The position numbers and the translations under genes were made by a program. Below the pieces are notes generated by a model that saw only the letters and a program-made list of their open reading frames with translations, had not been told where the DNA came from and searched no databases. From Actinomadura sp. CNU-125 (GTDB taxonomy: Bacteria; Actinomycetota; Actinomycetes; Streptosporangiales; Streptosporangiaceae): a DNA stretch of 60,673 bases. Positions 18,558 to 28,000 of this stretch are shown in pieces. Where the stretch lies: the NCBI RefSeq assembly GCF_001942465.1, contig NZ_MKJY01000199.1, forward strand, positions 1-60,673. Direction: 5' to 3'. Numbering within the stretch: the first letter of the stretch is position 1; each line of letters starts with the position of its first letter.

Positions 18558-20007
18558 CCCCCGGGGAAGGGCTGTGGTCCCCCGCCCACACCGTGGGAGT
18601 TCGGCCCGACCACGGGCTCGCGTGTTCGAGTTGACCGGCGAGGCGGAAGAGGCGGTCCTCACGCCCGTAATCGGCGGCGAACTGCATCCCGATCGGGAGC
18701 CCCGTCTCGGCATCGGCCGTCACGGGCACGGACATGGCGGGCGTACCCGCCACGTTGAACGCCATGGTGAACGGCGAGCGGTCGTTGATCCGGTCGATCC
18801 AGCCAGGGCCGTCCAGCGCGTCCGCGCCCTCGGCAAGGGCTCCCAACGGCATGGGGAGCTCCGGCAGGGTCGGGGTGAGCAGCAGGTCGTGAGCGTCGAA
18901 GTACCGTGCCAGGCTTCGGGCGACCCGGTTCCGGACCCCGAGAGCGCCGACGAACTGGGCGCCGCCGACCCGCCGCCCGTCACGGTGACCGGCGAGGGTC
19001 ACCGGTTCGAGGGTCGAGGAGTCGACGGGCCGGTCGAAGGCGGCGGCCAGCCCGTCGACCATGGCCGCGAGGTTCACCGTCAGCAGCCGGGCGGTGGCGA
19101 GGACGAACTCCTCCCAGTCGACCCCGAGGTCGACCTCGACCTCGTCCACCCGGTGGCCGAGGGATTCGAGCAGGCGCACGGTGCGGGAGAGGCCGTCGGC
19201 CACCGGCGCGGTGGTGCGGCGTCCGCCCCACGCCTGGGGCAGGACGCCGATCCGCAGCGAGCCCGGATGGCGGGTGACCTCTTCCGCGTACGGCCGGGAC
19301 GGCTGCTGGGCGAAGTAGGGGTCGCCCGGTTCCGGGCCGCGGATCTGGTCGAGCAGCGCCGCACCGTCGCGGACCGTCCGGCTGACGCTCCCGTGCACGG
19401 CCAGTCCGCTGAAGACCTCGTCGGCGTCGGGTCCCATGGAGACCCGGCCGCGCGTGGGCTTCAGCCCGAAGAGCCCGTTGCAGGCGGCCGGGATACGCAG
19501 CGAGCCCGCGGCGTCGGTGGCGTGCGCGACGGGGACGATCCCGGCGGCGACGGCCGCGCCCGCGCCCCCGCTCGACCCGCCCGCGCTCCGCTCCAGGTCC
19601 CACGGGTTGCGGGTCGGACCGTGCAGCGCCGATTCCGTCGTGATGCTGTAGGCCATCTCCGGTGTCGCGGTGCGCCCGAACGTCACCAGGCCGGCGCGGC
19701 GGAAGCGCCGCATCAGGAAGGAATCGGCACCGGCGACGAGACCGGCCGCGAGACGGCTGCCCATCTCCATCCGCCTCCCGGCCATGGAGACGGCGATGTC
19801 CTTGATCAGGAAAGGGACCCCGGCCAGCGGCCCGCCGCCGGGCCCGCCCTCGGACGGCCATGTCTCCACGATCGCGTTGATCTGCGGATCGACCGTTCCT
19901 GCGGCCGCACGCGCCGCTTCTTCCAGTTCCGCAGGGGCCACTTCACCGTCGGCCACCAGCTTCGCGAGCCCGACCGCGTCGAAGCTCGCGTACTCGGAAA
20001 CGTTCAC
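18541..20007 (-). CDS. Amidase-signature family amidase
   Basis: 488 residues from GTG 20007, chosen because GGGAG lies five bases upstream; in-frame starts at 20043 would run into the operator. The amidase signature is complete: catalytic K in F-L-I-K-D-I-A, the [14 protein letters not shown] loop with the cis-Ser, and the nucleophile Ser in D-A-A-G-S-L-R-I-P. These enzymes hydrolyse amides such as acyl amides or small aromatic amides; the substrate is not predictable. It is divergent from a TetR regulator with a clean operator between them, so it is probably induced by its own substrate or a related compound. Confidence 0.9.
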   Translation of the reverse strand: MNVSEYASFDAVGLAKLVADGEVAPAELEEAARAAAGTVDPQINAIVETWPSEGGPGGGPLAGVPFLIKDIAVSMAGRRMEMGSRLAAGLVAGADSFLMRRFRRAGLVTFGRTATPEMAYSITTESALHGPTRNPWDLERSAGGSSGGAGAAVAAGIVPVAHATDAAGSLRIPAACNGLFGLKPTRGRVSMGPDADEVFSGLAVHGSVSRTVRDGAALLDQIRGPEPGDPYFAQQPSRPYAEEVTRHPGSLRIGVLPQAWGGRRTTAPVADGLSRTVRLLESLGHRVDEVEVDLGVDWEEFVLATARLLTVNLAAMVDGLAAAFDRPVDSSTLEPVTLAGHRDGRRVGGAQFVGALGVRNRVARSLARYFDAHDLLLTPTLPELPMPLGALAEGADALDGPGWIDRINDRSPFTMAFNVAGTPAMSVPVTADAETGLPIGMQFAADYGREDRLFRLAGQLEHASPWSGRTPTVWAGDHSPSPGVTAQR

Positions 20008-20048
20008 TGCCACTCCCAGCCAAGAGACGATACCGTCCGGCATCTAAC

Positions 20049-20064
20049 GATACCCATCGGTATC
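20049..20064. promoter_or_regulatory. TetR operator between amidase and tetR
   Basis: GATACC (20049-20054), four bases, GGTATC (20059-20064): a perfect 16-bp palindrome in the 86-bp divergent gap. A further half site, GATACC, begins at 20029. It lies 30 bp before the tetR start and 42 bp before the amidase start, fitting autorepression together with control of the amidase. Confidence 0.7.
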
Positions 20065-20093
20065 ACACGAGCCGGACTGGTACCGTAACGGGC

Positions 20094-20696
20094 GTGAGAA
20101 TCCCGCAACCGACCGCCGGAAGGCCGACCAGGGTGGCGAAACTGCCGCCCCGTGAGCGCATCCTCGACGCGGCGGAAGAGCTCTTCCGGAGCGAGGGGAT
20201 CCGGCGGGTGACCCTCCAGGCGATCGCCGACCGGGCCGAGACGACCAAAATGGCGATCTACCGGCATTTCGAGACCAAGGACGCGCTGGTCGCGGAGTGG
20301 CTGCGGATCGTCGCCGCCGACTACCAGGCGGCCTTCGACCGGGTCGAGGCCGACCACCCCGGCCGCCCCCGGGAGCAGATCCTGGGGCTGGCCCGGTTCA
20401 TCGCCGAGGGGCTGCCGGGGATCTCGCACCGGGGCTGCCCGTTCATCAACTCCATCGCCGAACTGCCCGACCGCTCCCACCCCGCCCGGCAGGTGATCGA
20501 GAACCACAAGGCCCTGCAGACCCGGAGACTCGTCGCCATGTGCACCGAAGCCGGACTGCCCGACCCCGAACAGGCCGCGGCCGAAATCACCTTCCTGCTC
20601 GAAGGCGCGCAGGTCAGCACACAGAACGGCAGCATCGACCGAACGAGCGATCGACTGATGAGAATCGTCGAGGGAATCCTGGACCGTTCGCTGTAA
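20094..20696 (+). CDS. TetR-family regulator of the divergent amidase
   Basis: 200 residues from GTG 20094. The DNA-binding domain (about residues 20-66) has R-I-L-D-A-A-E-E-L-F-R-S-E-G-I-R-R-V-T-L-Q-A-I-A-D-R-A-E-T-T and I-Y-R-H-F-E-T-K-D. The C-terminal domain contains G-C-P-F-I-N near residue 122, a motif frequent in the YcdC/TetR_C subgroup with small-molecule ligands. The operator at 20049-20064 is a likely target. Confidence 0.88.
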   Translation: MRIPQPTAGRPTRVAKLPPRERILDAAEELFRSEGIRRVTLQAIADRAETTKMAIYRHFETKDALVAEWLRIVAADYQAAFDRVEADHPGRPREQILGLARFIAEGLPGISHRGCPFINSIAELPDRSHPARQVIENHKALQTRRLVAMCTEAGLPDPEQAAAEITFLLEGAQVSTQNGSIDRTSDRLMRIVEGILDRSL

Positions 20697-20715
20697 CGGC
20701 CGCCCGTCCCGCGGT

Positions 20716-21165
20716 TCACCCAGCCTCCGGACGGCCCGAACCGGCCGCGACGCGCGGAAAGGTGGCGCGGACGGTGCGGCCCCGCACGTCCCCCGACCAG
20801 GACCACGACGAAGCCAGGGCCTCCACGGTCAGCAGCCCCCGGCCGCTCTCCACGAGGTCGGTGATGTCGCGCAGGCGCGGCACCCCCGGCCCGCCCTCGT
20901 CGGCGACGTAGACGATGACCCCTGCGAGGTCCATGCAGATCTCGACCGTGAACCGGCCGCCGTCCCGTCCGGAACGGGTGTGCCGGACGGCGTTCACGGC
21001 CAGTTCGTCCACGACGAGGAGGACGTCGTCCAGCGCGGGGAAGTCGGCGAGCAGGTGCGCCGCGAACGCCCGGACGACCCGGGCCTGGTCGGTCGTGCCG
21101 GGGAACCCGCGCCGCCAGTACATGGACGTCCCGGGCTGCGTGGCGTCGGAAACGGCGAGCAACAT
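20716..21165 (-). CDS. ATP-binding anti-sigma-type regulatory protein (GHKL fold)
   Basis: 149 residues. N-box-like D-E-L-A-V-N-A-V-R-H-T (about residues 53-63) and the G-box region D-E-G-G-P-G-V-P ... G-R-G-L-L-T-V-E match the HATPase_c_2 group of SpoIIAB/RsbW-type serine kinases. In actinomycetes these ATPases are very often found next to an XRE/DUF5753 regulator and DUF397 protein, as here. They are thought to modulate sigma factors or these regulators. It is divergent from the XRE gene. Confidence 0.85.
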   Translation of the reverse strand: MLLAVSDATQPGTSMYWRRGFPGTTDQARVVRAFAAHLLADFPALDDVLLVVDELAVNAVRHTRSGRDGGRFTVEICMDLAGVIVYVADEGGPGVPRLRDITDLVESGRGLLTVEALASSWSWSGDVRGRTVRATFPRVAAGSGRPEAG

Positions 21166-21411
21166 CGATCACCTCACGGAAGTCGGCCTTCTCTCGAACG
21201 CCCTCATCCTCAGCGAGCGCTCAACTCCCCCGCCCGCCGAACCGCTGGGTAGCCGACCCGAACGGCGATCGAGTGCTCGCCCACCGACGACGTCACAGGG
21301 AGCACTGTCCATGAACAGCACGTTCCCACCGTGCACGTTCACGAGACGAACGCTCGCCTTCCGAATCGAGCACACAAAGGCGCCGCGAGCAAGGACACGT
21401 AGCGAGTTCAA
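21166..21411. other. Long untranslated interval between ATPase and XRE gene
   Basis: This part of the 332-bp divergent gap holds no convincing gene. It should contain the promoter of the ATPase gene, but no strong -10/-35 pair was recognised. Confidence 0.5.
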
Positions 21412-21432
21412 GTGTTAACTCTGAGTTGACAC
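21412..21432. promoter_or_regulatory. 21-bp pseudo-palindrome upstream of the XRE/DUF5753 gene
   Basis: GTGTTAACTC (21412-21421), a central T, GAGTTGACAC (21423-21432): 9 of 10 positions pair. A TTGACA box (21426-21431) lies inside the right arm, so a bound repressor would cover the -35 element. Likely operator of the XRE regulator on its own promoter. Confidence 0.6.
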
Positions 21433-21497
21433 GCCGATTTCCCCTCGGTCGGCACCCGCCACCCCCGGTCTCACCGGCCCGATCATGGAGGACACCG

Positions 21498-22381
21498 GTG
21501 CCCAGTCCCTTCGTACGCCGCCAGCGTCTCGCGTCGGAGCTGCGTTCCCTCCGAGAGCAGCACGGCATGACCGCCGACGAGCTGTCCCGGCGGATCTTCC
21601 GCTCTCGAACGACGATCTCCAAGCTGGAGAACGCCCGCTGCCGCCCCGATGTCGCCGACGTCATGAAGATCCTCGACGTCCTCGAGATCACCGGCGACAA
21701 GTGGGCCGAAATGCTCGACCTCGCCCGGGAAGCACACGAGCGCGGCTGGTGGGATTCCTATGGCGACGCCATGGGCGCTCGCCAGCGCATGTACGCGAGC
21801 CTCGAATCCGATGCCGCGACCATCCGGGGTTATTACCAGATGTCCCTCCCGGGCCTCGTCCAGACTCCGGAGTTCACCGAAGCTCTCATCGAACTCGACA
21901 AGGCCGAAGGGGCCACACTCACCTATGTGCCCAAGCGCAGCTTGGCGGCACGGCAGCAACGACAGCGCATCGCCTTCCGACCCGACGGCCCGTCCTGCGA
22001 GATCGTCCTCGACGAGTTCGTCCTGAAACGACTGGCCGTCCCCGCCTCGGTCATGGTCGCGCAACTCCGTCACACGGTGGACGTCCTCATCCGACAGCCG
22101 CGCTTCACCATCCGAGTCCTACCGGTGGACGCCACCATGCCACCGGGCCGACTCCCACCCTCGACCTTCACCATCTACACATTCCACGACCCGGCCGACC
22201 CCACGACGGTGGTCGCGGAGAACGCGGCCACGACCTCGTTCACTCCCGGCCGCGGGAGGTGGCACACTACGAACGTCTCCACGACCGTCTCCGACAGGCC
22301 GCTCTCCCCTCACTCGAAAGCCTCTCGCTTCTCGTGGACACGGCCGATCGGCTGAGCGAACAGGCAGGCTCTAACACGTGA
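21498..22381 (+). CDS. XRE/DUF5753 transcriptional regulator (frameshift near 22230)
   Basis: Start GTG 21498 with GGAGG seven bases upstream. The N-terminal helix-turn-helix (about residues 8-65) contains L-R-S-L-R-E-Q-H-G-M-T-A-D-E-L-S-R-R ... S-K-L-E-N-A-R, and the DUF5753 domain follows (G-Y-Y-Q-M-S-L-P-G-L-V-Q-T-P-E-F, ... I-R-V-L-P). At about 22230 the expected E-N-A-T-D-L-V-H-S-R-P-R-E-V-A-H-Y-E-R-L frame is entered only after adding one base. The true C-terminus then ends at 22381, overlapping the DUF397 start (GTGA). Restored length is about 294 residues, normal for the family. Confidence 0.85.
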
Positions 22382-22572
22382 CGCAGCAGTACAACGGCTG
22401 GCTCAAGTCCAGCTATAGCAACCCCGACACCGACTGTGTCGAGGTAGGCCGTTCCCCCCACGGCACTATCGGCGTGCGCGACACCAAGCAGCACGGCACC
22501 GGCCCCGTCCTCGACCTGACCCCCCACGAGTGGGCCGCGTTCCTGCGAGCCGTCCGCTCCCCCGCCTCCTGA
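22378..22572 (+). CDS. DUF397 protein
   Basis: 64 residues from GTG 22378. Family signature: W-L-K-S-S-Y-S-N-P-D-T-D-C-V-E-V, then I-G-V-R-D-T-K and a final W-A-A-F-L-R-A-V-R. DUF397 proteins act as small partners or antitoxin-like modulators of XRE/DUF5753 regulators and influence development and antibiotic production in streptomycetes. The overlap with the XRE gene confirms the pairing. Confidence 0.92.
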   Translation: MTQQYNGWLKSSYSNPDTDCVEVGRSPHGTIGVRDTKQHGTGPVLDLTPHEWAAFLRAVRSPAS

Positions 22573-22583
22573 CGAACGAACAC

Positions 22584-22612
22584 GGCCGGGATCGACGACC
22601 ACGATCCCGGCC
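22584..22612 (+). terminator. Strong hairpin after DUF397
   Basis: GGCCGGGATC (22584-22593) and GATCCCGGCC (22603-22612) form a perfect 10-bp stem with a nine-base loop, 11 bp after the stop. It is the probable terminator of the XRE-DUF397 unit. Confidence 0.7.
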
Positions 22613-22697
22613 CGTCCCCGTAGCGGGGCTCTTCCTGCCAGCAGGCTGTTAGAGCGCTGCGCTCACCCCGGCCGAAATACGCGCTCGCGGTCGCCGG

Positions 22698-23267
22698 TTG
22701 CAGCGGATCATGCACCATCCTCAGAAGCCCAGCGGCATACACCCGCTGCTCGCCGGGCGCTTCAGTCCCTACCGCTTCGATCCTTCGGCGGTCGTCGACG
22801 ACCACGCCCTCGGGCTGCTGCTGGAAGCCGCGCGGTGGGCCCCGTCGGCGGGGAACTCCCAGCCGTGGGGCTTCTTCGTCGGCAGGCCCGGTGAGCCGGA
22901 ACACGACCGGGTGCGCTCGCACCTTGCACCGAGCTCGGCCCGCTGGGCGACGGGTGCGAGCCTGCTCGTCGTCACGCTGACGCGTCGGCACGTCGGCGAC
23001 ACCCGGTTGCTCTACTCCGAGTTCGCGGACTACGACCTCGGCCAGGCCGTCGCCCACATGACTGTTCAAGCCCAAGCCATGGGGCTGGCCGCACACCAAT
23101 TCCGGGCCTTCGACCTAGAAGGGCTCACCAAGGAGCTGGACCCGAACCCGGGTTGGGTGATCGTCTCCATGGTCGCGGTGGGCAAGGCGGTCGGCGGTCC
23201 TCCGGAGGGCCGTGGCCGGCGCAGCATCGCGCACTTGCGCTCCGCTCCCTGGTCACCGGCGGAGTAA
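22698..23267 (+). CDS. Nitroreductase-family protein
   Basis: 189 residues from TTG 22698; ATG 22710 is an equally good start. The N-terminus has S-P-Y-R-F-D-P-S-A-V-V-D-D-H and the family's E-A-A-R-W-A-P-S-A-G-N-S-Q-P-W, which binds FMN phosphate. D-L-G-Q-A-V-A-H-M-T-V-Q-A-Q-A-M-G-L lies in the dimer helix. It reduces nitro or quinone compounds with NAD(P)H; the natural substrate is unknown. No close operon partner. Confidence 0.85.
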   Translation: MQRIMHHPQKPSGIHPLLAGRFSPYRFDPSAVVDDHALGLLLEAARWAPSAGNSQPWGFFVGRPGEPEHDRVRSHLAPSSARWATGASLLVVTLTRRHVGDTRLLYSEFADYDLGQAVAHMTVQAQAMGLAAHQFRAFDLEGLTKELDPNPGWVIVSMVAVGKAVGGPPEGRGRRSIAHLRSAPWSPAE

Positions 23268-23336
23268 CAGTCGAGTCGTGATCATTGATCCCCGACCGCG
23301 CGTCGGCGGCCCTCCGGTCCGGAACCGAGGGTTCCA

Positions 23337-23425
23337 TCTTGGCTGCGGCGGCCCCCAACCTCGACTTCACCCCTCACGAGTCGGCCGCGTTCCTGCGGGT
23401 CGTCCGCTCTCCCGCCCTCCTGACG
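23337..23425 (+). pseudogene. DUF397 C-terminal remnant, duplicate of the gene at 22378
   Basis: Reads L-D-F-T-P-H-E-S-A-A-F-L-R-V-V-R-S-P-A, nearly the same as L-D-L-T-P-H-E-W-A-A-F-L-R-A-V-R-S-P-A of the intact DUF397 protein. DNA identity is high and extends into the hairpin that follows. The 5' half of the gene is missing. Confidence 0.8.
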
Positions 23426-23434
23426 GACGAACAC

Positions 23435-23463
23435 GGCCGGGATCGACGACCGCGACCCCGGCC
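23435..23463 (+). terminator. Second copy of the DUF397 hairpin
   Basis: GGCCGGGATC (23435-23444) and GACCCCGGCC (23454-23463): same sequence as the hairpin at 22584-22612 but with a substitution in the right arm that opens one pair. It travelled with the remnant. Confidence 0.6.
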
Positions 23464-23743
23464 CCGCCTCGCAGGCGTCACTTTTCCTGAGGCCGACGAC
23501 GGGGGCGTTCGTGGAAGTCGTGGCAGGCGCCGTGCACAATGGCTGGTCCGACAACGGCGGTCTGTCCCTGTTTGCTCACTGCCGCTTGGACGTTCAAGCC
23601 TTCGCCCAGCAAAGGATCTCAAGGTCGAGGTGCTGTTCCGCAGGAGGTCGAGAGCGTCGACACTCTCAAGAAAGTCCAGGCCCGCGCCTGATCGACGTCG
23701 GTAGGACACGCCTCAGTCTTCGTGGGGCCTACGCACAGTGGAT

Positions 23744-24853
23744 TCAGTGTTGGCAGCGATCTCGTAGCTTGGCAATGACTGCCTTCTCTTGCGTGTTGAG
23801 GTCCCCATCGACGGCAGCGACCTGTTCCGCGGCGTAGACAACGTCGTTGAGATCCCCAGGCTCGGCGTCGACGCGGTGCCACACCTCGTCCAGGTCGATT
23901 TCGATGACGTTGGCGAGATGCTCATCGCTGACCTGATGCCTTTCCCTGGCAAGCCGCGTCAGCTGCTGGAACAGCAGGCGCTCGGTGTCAGCAATCTTGC
24001 CGTCCGCGTTAATGACGAGCCACGCGACCCACAGCAGCAGCTGCGGGTGCTGGGTGCGTCGGATCAAAGTGTCCGCGAGTTCGATCACCCGTGCTTCGTC
24101 ACGGAATACGGATCGGGCGTGGCGTCCCGCGATCACGGTCGTGTAGCGGTTAACCAAGATGGTGAGCGGTACCCCGATGCCAGGAATAGCGAACTTGATG
24201 ATATTGCGTTGAAGAAGGTGTTTCCCGACGAACGATAGGCTTTTCGCGGCGGCAAGAACCGGACCGGAATAGTACTTCTTGAGTACTTGCCGAACCAAAC
24301 CGGGTACGAACTTCGTCACACCGCTCCGGACAGCCTCTCCAGCCTTTATTCCGAATGCCACTCGGATGAGCTTCAACATGTCTTCGGGATCGTTCACATC
24401 CAGGGGGATTTGGTAAATCACGGCGATGTCGTGGGCTAGGCGCATCTGCAACTGGGAGATGTACGTCAGATCGACCATGAACGTGACGACTCCGGCTGGA
24501 ACAGTGGCAGGGCTGGCGCCGCCCAACGAGCCGATGGTCGCGGCGATCGTCCCGGCATAGACGCTGGAGCTAATCCCACCTTCAATCGCAGCATACTTTG
24601 CCGCTAGCTTGATCTGCTGCTCGACGATACCGTCTGCGGGCATACCCTCGTACTTCTGCTTGAAGTACTCCCAGGTGGCATTCTCGGTGTACGACCGCAG
24701 CGCTTGGGTGCAGAGCTTCGTGAACCAGCCGCCCGATTTAATATCGTCCGCGCTCAGCCCTTTAACGAACTCTCGCAGTCTGGCGCGCTCCTGTTCGACA
24801 GCTTCACGGTCGGAATCGTCGTCGTTAACGGGGCCAGGCAGCTCTTTGGTCAC
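23744..24853 (-). CDS. EcsC-like protein with C-terminal TerB-like domain
   Basis: 369 residues from GTG 24853 with GGAGG seven bases upstream. The middle has a Gly/Ala-rich, weakly hydrophobic stretch (G-G-I-S-S-S-V-Y-A-G-T-I-A-A-T-I-G-S-L-G) followed by F-M-V-D-L-T-Y-I-S-Q-L-Q-M-R-L-A-H-D-I-A, typical of the EcsC family. Residues about 270-365 look TerB-like (L-V-I-N-A-D-G-K-I-A-D-T-E-R and V-A-A-V-D-G-D-L-N-T-Q-E-K-A-V). GC content is visibly lower than in the rest of the window. It lies downstream of the methylase on the same strand (156-bp gap), at the end of the defence island. It may be a membrane-linked effector or an unrelated passenger. Confidence 0.6.
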   Translation of the reverse strand: MTKELPGPVNDDDSDREAVEQERARLREFVKGLSADDIKSGGWFTKLCTQALRSYTENATWEYFKQKYEGMPADGIVEQQIKLAAKYAAIEGGISSSVYAGTIAATIGSLGGASPATVPAGVVTFMVDLTYISQLQMRLAHDIAVIYQIPLDVNDPEDMLKLIRVAFGIKAGEAVRSGVTKFVPGLVRQVLKKYYSGPVLAAAKSLSFVGKHLLQRNIIKFAIPGIGVPLTILVNRYTTVIAGRHARSVFRDEARVIELADTLIRRTQHPQLLLWVAWLVINADGKIADTERLLFQQLTRLARERHQVSDEHLANVIEIDLDEVWHRVDAEPGDLNDVVYAAEQVAAVDGDLNTQEKAVIAKLRDRCQH

Positions 24854-25009
24854 GGCGGATCCTCCAAGATAGTTCAGCGACTTGCAAGGTCGCCAAATAT
24901 GGGCAATCGATGAGCGAACTGTTAAACAACATGGTGGCGCGTTGTCACCGAATTTCAGATTGTTGCCCACACGGCACCTCGGACCACACGGCTTGGCGGG
25001 GCGGGGCGC

Positions 25010-28000
25010 TCAGGGGAGCGGCGAGGGTGCGGAGTGGCGAGGGCCCTGACCGGGGGGCGGGTCGAGGATGGTCTTGTACGGCTCCCCGGTGCGAATGGCC
25101 TGGGTCATCGCGTCGTAGACCTCAAGGATCAGCTCCTTGGTCCGATACGACCCGAACACCGCGACGTCCTTCTTCTTCACGATCGGGAACGTCTCCATGA
25201 TGTAGTCGACGTCGTCCCGCTCGATCCCGTACAGGTGGAAGAACGCGGCGTCCAGTTCCGCCCGCAGCAACCGCCGCCGCTCCACATCCCACTTGAGTGG
25301 AGCACCGTCGTAACCGATCTCGCCCGCAAAGCCCCTAATGTCCGTCGCCGCGTGATTCAACTCCATCACACGTCGCGACACCCACCGAGAAACTCCGCAC
25401 TCCCTGTCCCAAAACGCTTGCCCCAAGAAGGCAGGCGACAGTACCGGAAGTTGCTGCCAAATGAAAAAGTTCATCGTCGTGCCACCTATCTTCTGCCTGC
25501 TGGAAAAATCCAGCACGAAAGATGAGAGGCAGGCTTGAAGTGCAGCCAATTCTTCAGTCGAACATTCAGATAGCATGATGGGAATTTTGTTACCCACACC
25601 AGCTAGAGGGAATATGAAGGAAATCGCCGTTCGCTCATCAGTTGCCCGACAGATGTCGCGCCACCCCAGAAGCCATCTGCGGTTCCACCCCTTACCCGAG
25701 AGACGGGACATAACTCCTGACTCCCGGATGGGCTTACCTTGCTTGTCCCGCTTGTTTCCGGGGACGTCGTGCTCGGGAACCCAGTAGCGCGGAAGAACGG
25801 CGAAACTCGGGTCCTGTTTCTCGGCTGGGGTGACGTCGCGGACCGACCCATCGGCCTCGTAGGTGGCCCAGCGGTGGTCGTAGTGGTGCAGCATCTTTGC
25901 CTCGTACAGCGGCAAGTATCGCTGCTCGCCGCGCGTGAAGACGTTGCCCTCCAGACGCCAACCGTCCTCTTCGAGCTCCTCCCGCGTCTTGAAAAGGTGC
26001 GAGTCGTTCGACATGTGGAACATCGTCATGAACGACACGCCCCAGGGGTTGCCGTTGGGGTCGCCCTCCTTCAGCAGGACGGGGACGCGGCGGTAGATGC
26101 CGAGCGTGATCTCGGCGTCGCGGCGACTGCGGAAGACCGGGCAGGTGCTGGTGTTCGGGTTGATGAGGGTGATCTCTTCGGGGGTCAGCGTGAAGCGCTT
26201 GAGCGGTGTCTCCAACTCGGCGGGGTCGTGCAGGAAGAAGGCGAAGTCGGCCTTCGCTTCCCGTTCCTTCCGGCCCGCGAGTGTGAGCAGCACGAACTTG
26301 AAGCGACTGTCCACGTCCCGGAAGAGCAGCGCACGGTTCTCGAAGTCGTACAGTGACGCCAGGGAGCGCGACTCGACCACGTCGCGGAAGAAGTGCTGGG
26401 TCGTGGCGTCGGTCGCGATGCCGGTCGGCACGATGATGCCCAGGCGTCCGCGAGGCCCGAGGACCGTCCGGTCGTGCTCGGAGAAGACGGCGTAGGTGTT
26501 GATGTCGCCCCGGCCGGTGAGCGGGTAGCGTCCGGCCATCCGAAGGAAGTGGCTTTCGAATTCAGCCTGGCGCTTGGCCTTGCCGAAAGCGGCGTACAGG
26601 TCCGGGTTCTCTTCCTTCAGCGCCTCGATGAGGTTAGTCCGGGCGGCCTTGTTCGGGGCCTTGGCGATCTCTTCGTCACGGGTTGCGAAGAACTCCTGCT
26701 CCTGGAGCTTGATGCGCTCCCACGGCGGGTTGCCGAGGACGCAGGAGAAGCCGCCGGCCCAACCGGTTCGGGGGTCGATGCCGGGGGCGTTCTCGTCGTC
26801 GGGCACGTTGAAGACGCTCGGGAACTCCAGGTGCCAGTGGAAGAAGCGGTACTGCTTGGCCAGCTTCCGCAGGTCGTCGCGCATCCGCTCGGCGAGTGCG
26901 GTCGGAGCCTGGTGGAGCTTCTCGAGGGTGCGGGTCGTGATGGCGTCCTGTCCCTCCGTCTTCGTCCAGACGAAGGCCGCGCACCAGGCGTCGTAGAGGT
27001 CCTTCTGGCCCAGGTATTCGGACGACTTCTGCATCTCCTGGAAGGCCGCCTGCTGGGCGTGGACCTGCGTCAGGTGGTCACTCTGAGCATTGGTGATGGC
27101 CGTGACTCGGCGGGCAAGGCCCTCGTTTCCGGCACACATGCGTGCGTCCTCGAAAAGCTCGCCCTGCACTCCGATGTGGCGCTTCTCGTACGCCTCGCGC
27201 TCGGTCTTGTTGCGCTTCTTGAGGGCGGTGACCCACTTCTTGTCGTCACCCTCGATCGCTTTGAAGGCGTCGTCCGGCAAGCCGGCGTCCAAGAGCTTCG
27301 GGGTGGTGCCGAGGAGGGCGTTGCCGACCTTGATGTGGGCGTCGAGGAAGCTGAGCGCCTTGCCAGGCTCCAGAGCCTCCAGCCAGAGGGAGACCTTGGC
27401 CAGCTCGACAGCCATGGGGTTCAGATCCACGCCGTAGATGCAATTGGCCACTACCTCGCGCAGGGCATGGCGGACCGACTCGATCGACGGTTCAGGGTCG
27501 CCGGTGCGGACGAACGCGAGGCGCTTGGCGATCCGGCGGGCGGCGGCGACCAGGAAGTGGCCCGAGCCGCAGGCCGGGTCGCAGACGGTGAGTTTGAGGA
27601 GTGCCTTCTCCTGCTCCTCCGGGGTGTCGCCCCCGTTCTTCACCGCGTCGTCGATGACCGGGTCCAGCGCGGAGTCGAGGAGGGTGTCGATCAGGGACGC
27701 CGGGGTGTAGTACGAACCGCTCGTCTTGCGGTCGTTGCCGCTGAGCTGGCGCAGCTCGAACGCGCCCTTCGCCGGGTCGTACTTCGGGACGTACTCCAGC
27801 AGCGACTCGTAGACCGAGCCGAGTTCCTCCGAGCCCAGGTGCTTGAAGTCGACTCGGCGGACGCGGCGGGCCTTCTGGTCCTGCACGCGGGACAGTGACC
27901 GGACGGCCGTGAGCAGGTGCTCGTTCACCAGGGAAAGGCCGTGCAGGGCGTGGTCCGCCCCGGAGAGTTCGAAGATGCCGCCGAGGGCGGGGAGGCCGAG

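Larger units (their letters stand above)
23285..23743. other. Gap with only a DUF397 remnant and a second hairpin
   Basis: Between the nitroreductase and the EcsC-like gene. Apart from the DUF397 remnant (23337-23425) and the hairpin (23435-23463), several short frames exist (for example a GTG start at 23511 on the plus strand), but none resembles a known protein and codon use is mixed. Probably degraded DNA. Confidence 0.5.

Noticed and set aside
26393..27898. 501-codon plus-strand ORF opposite the methylase
   Set aside because: Antisense of a strongly supported coding region.
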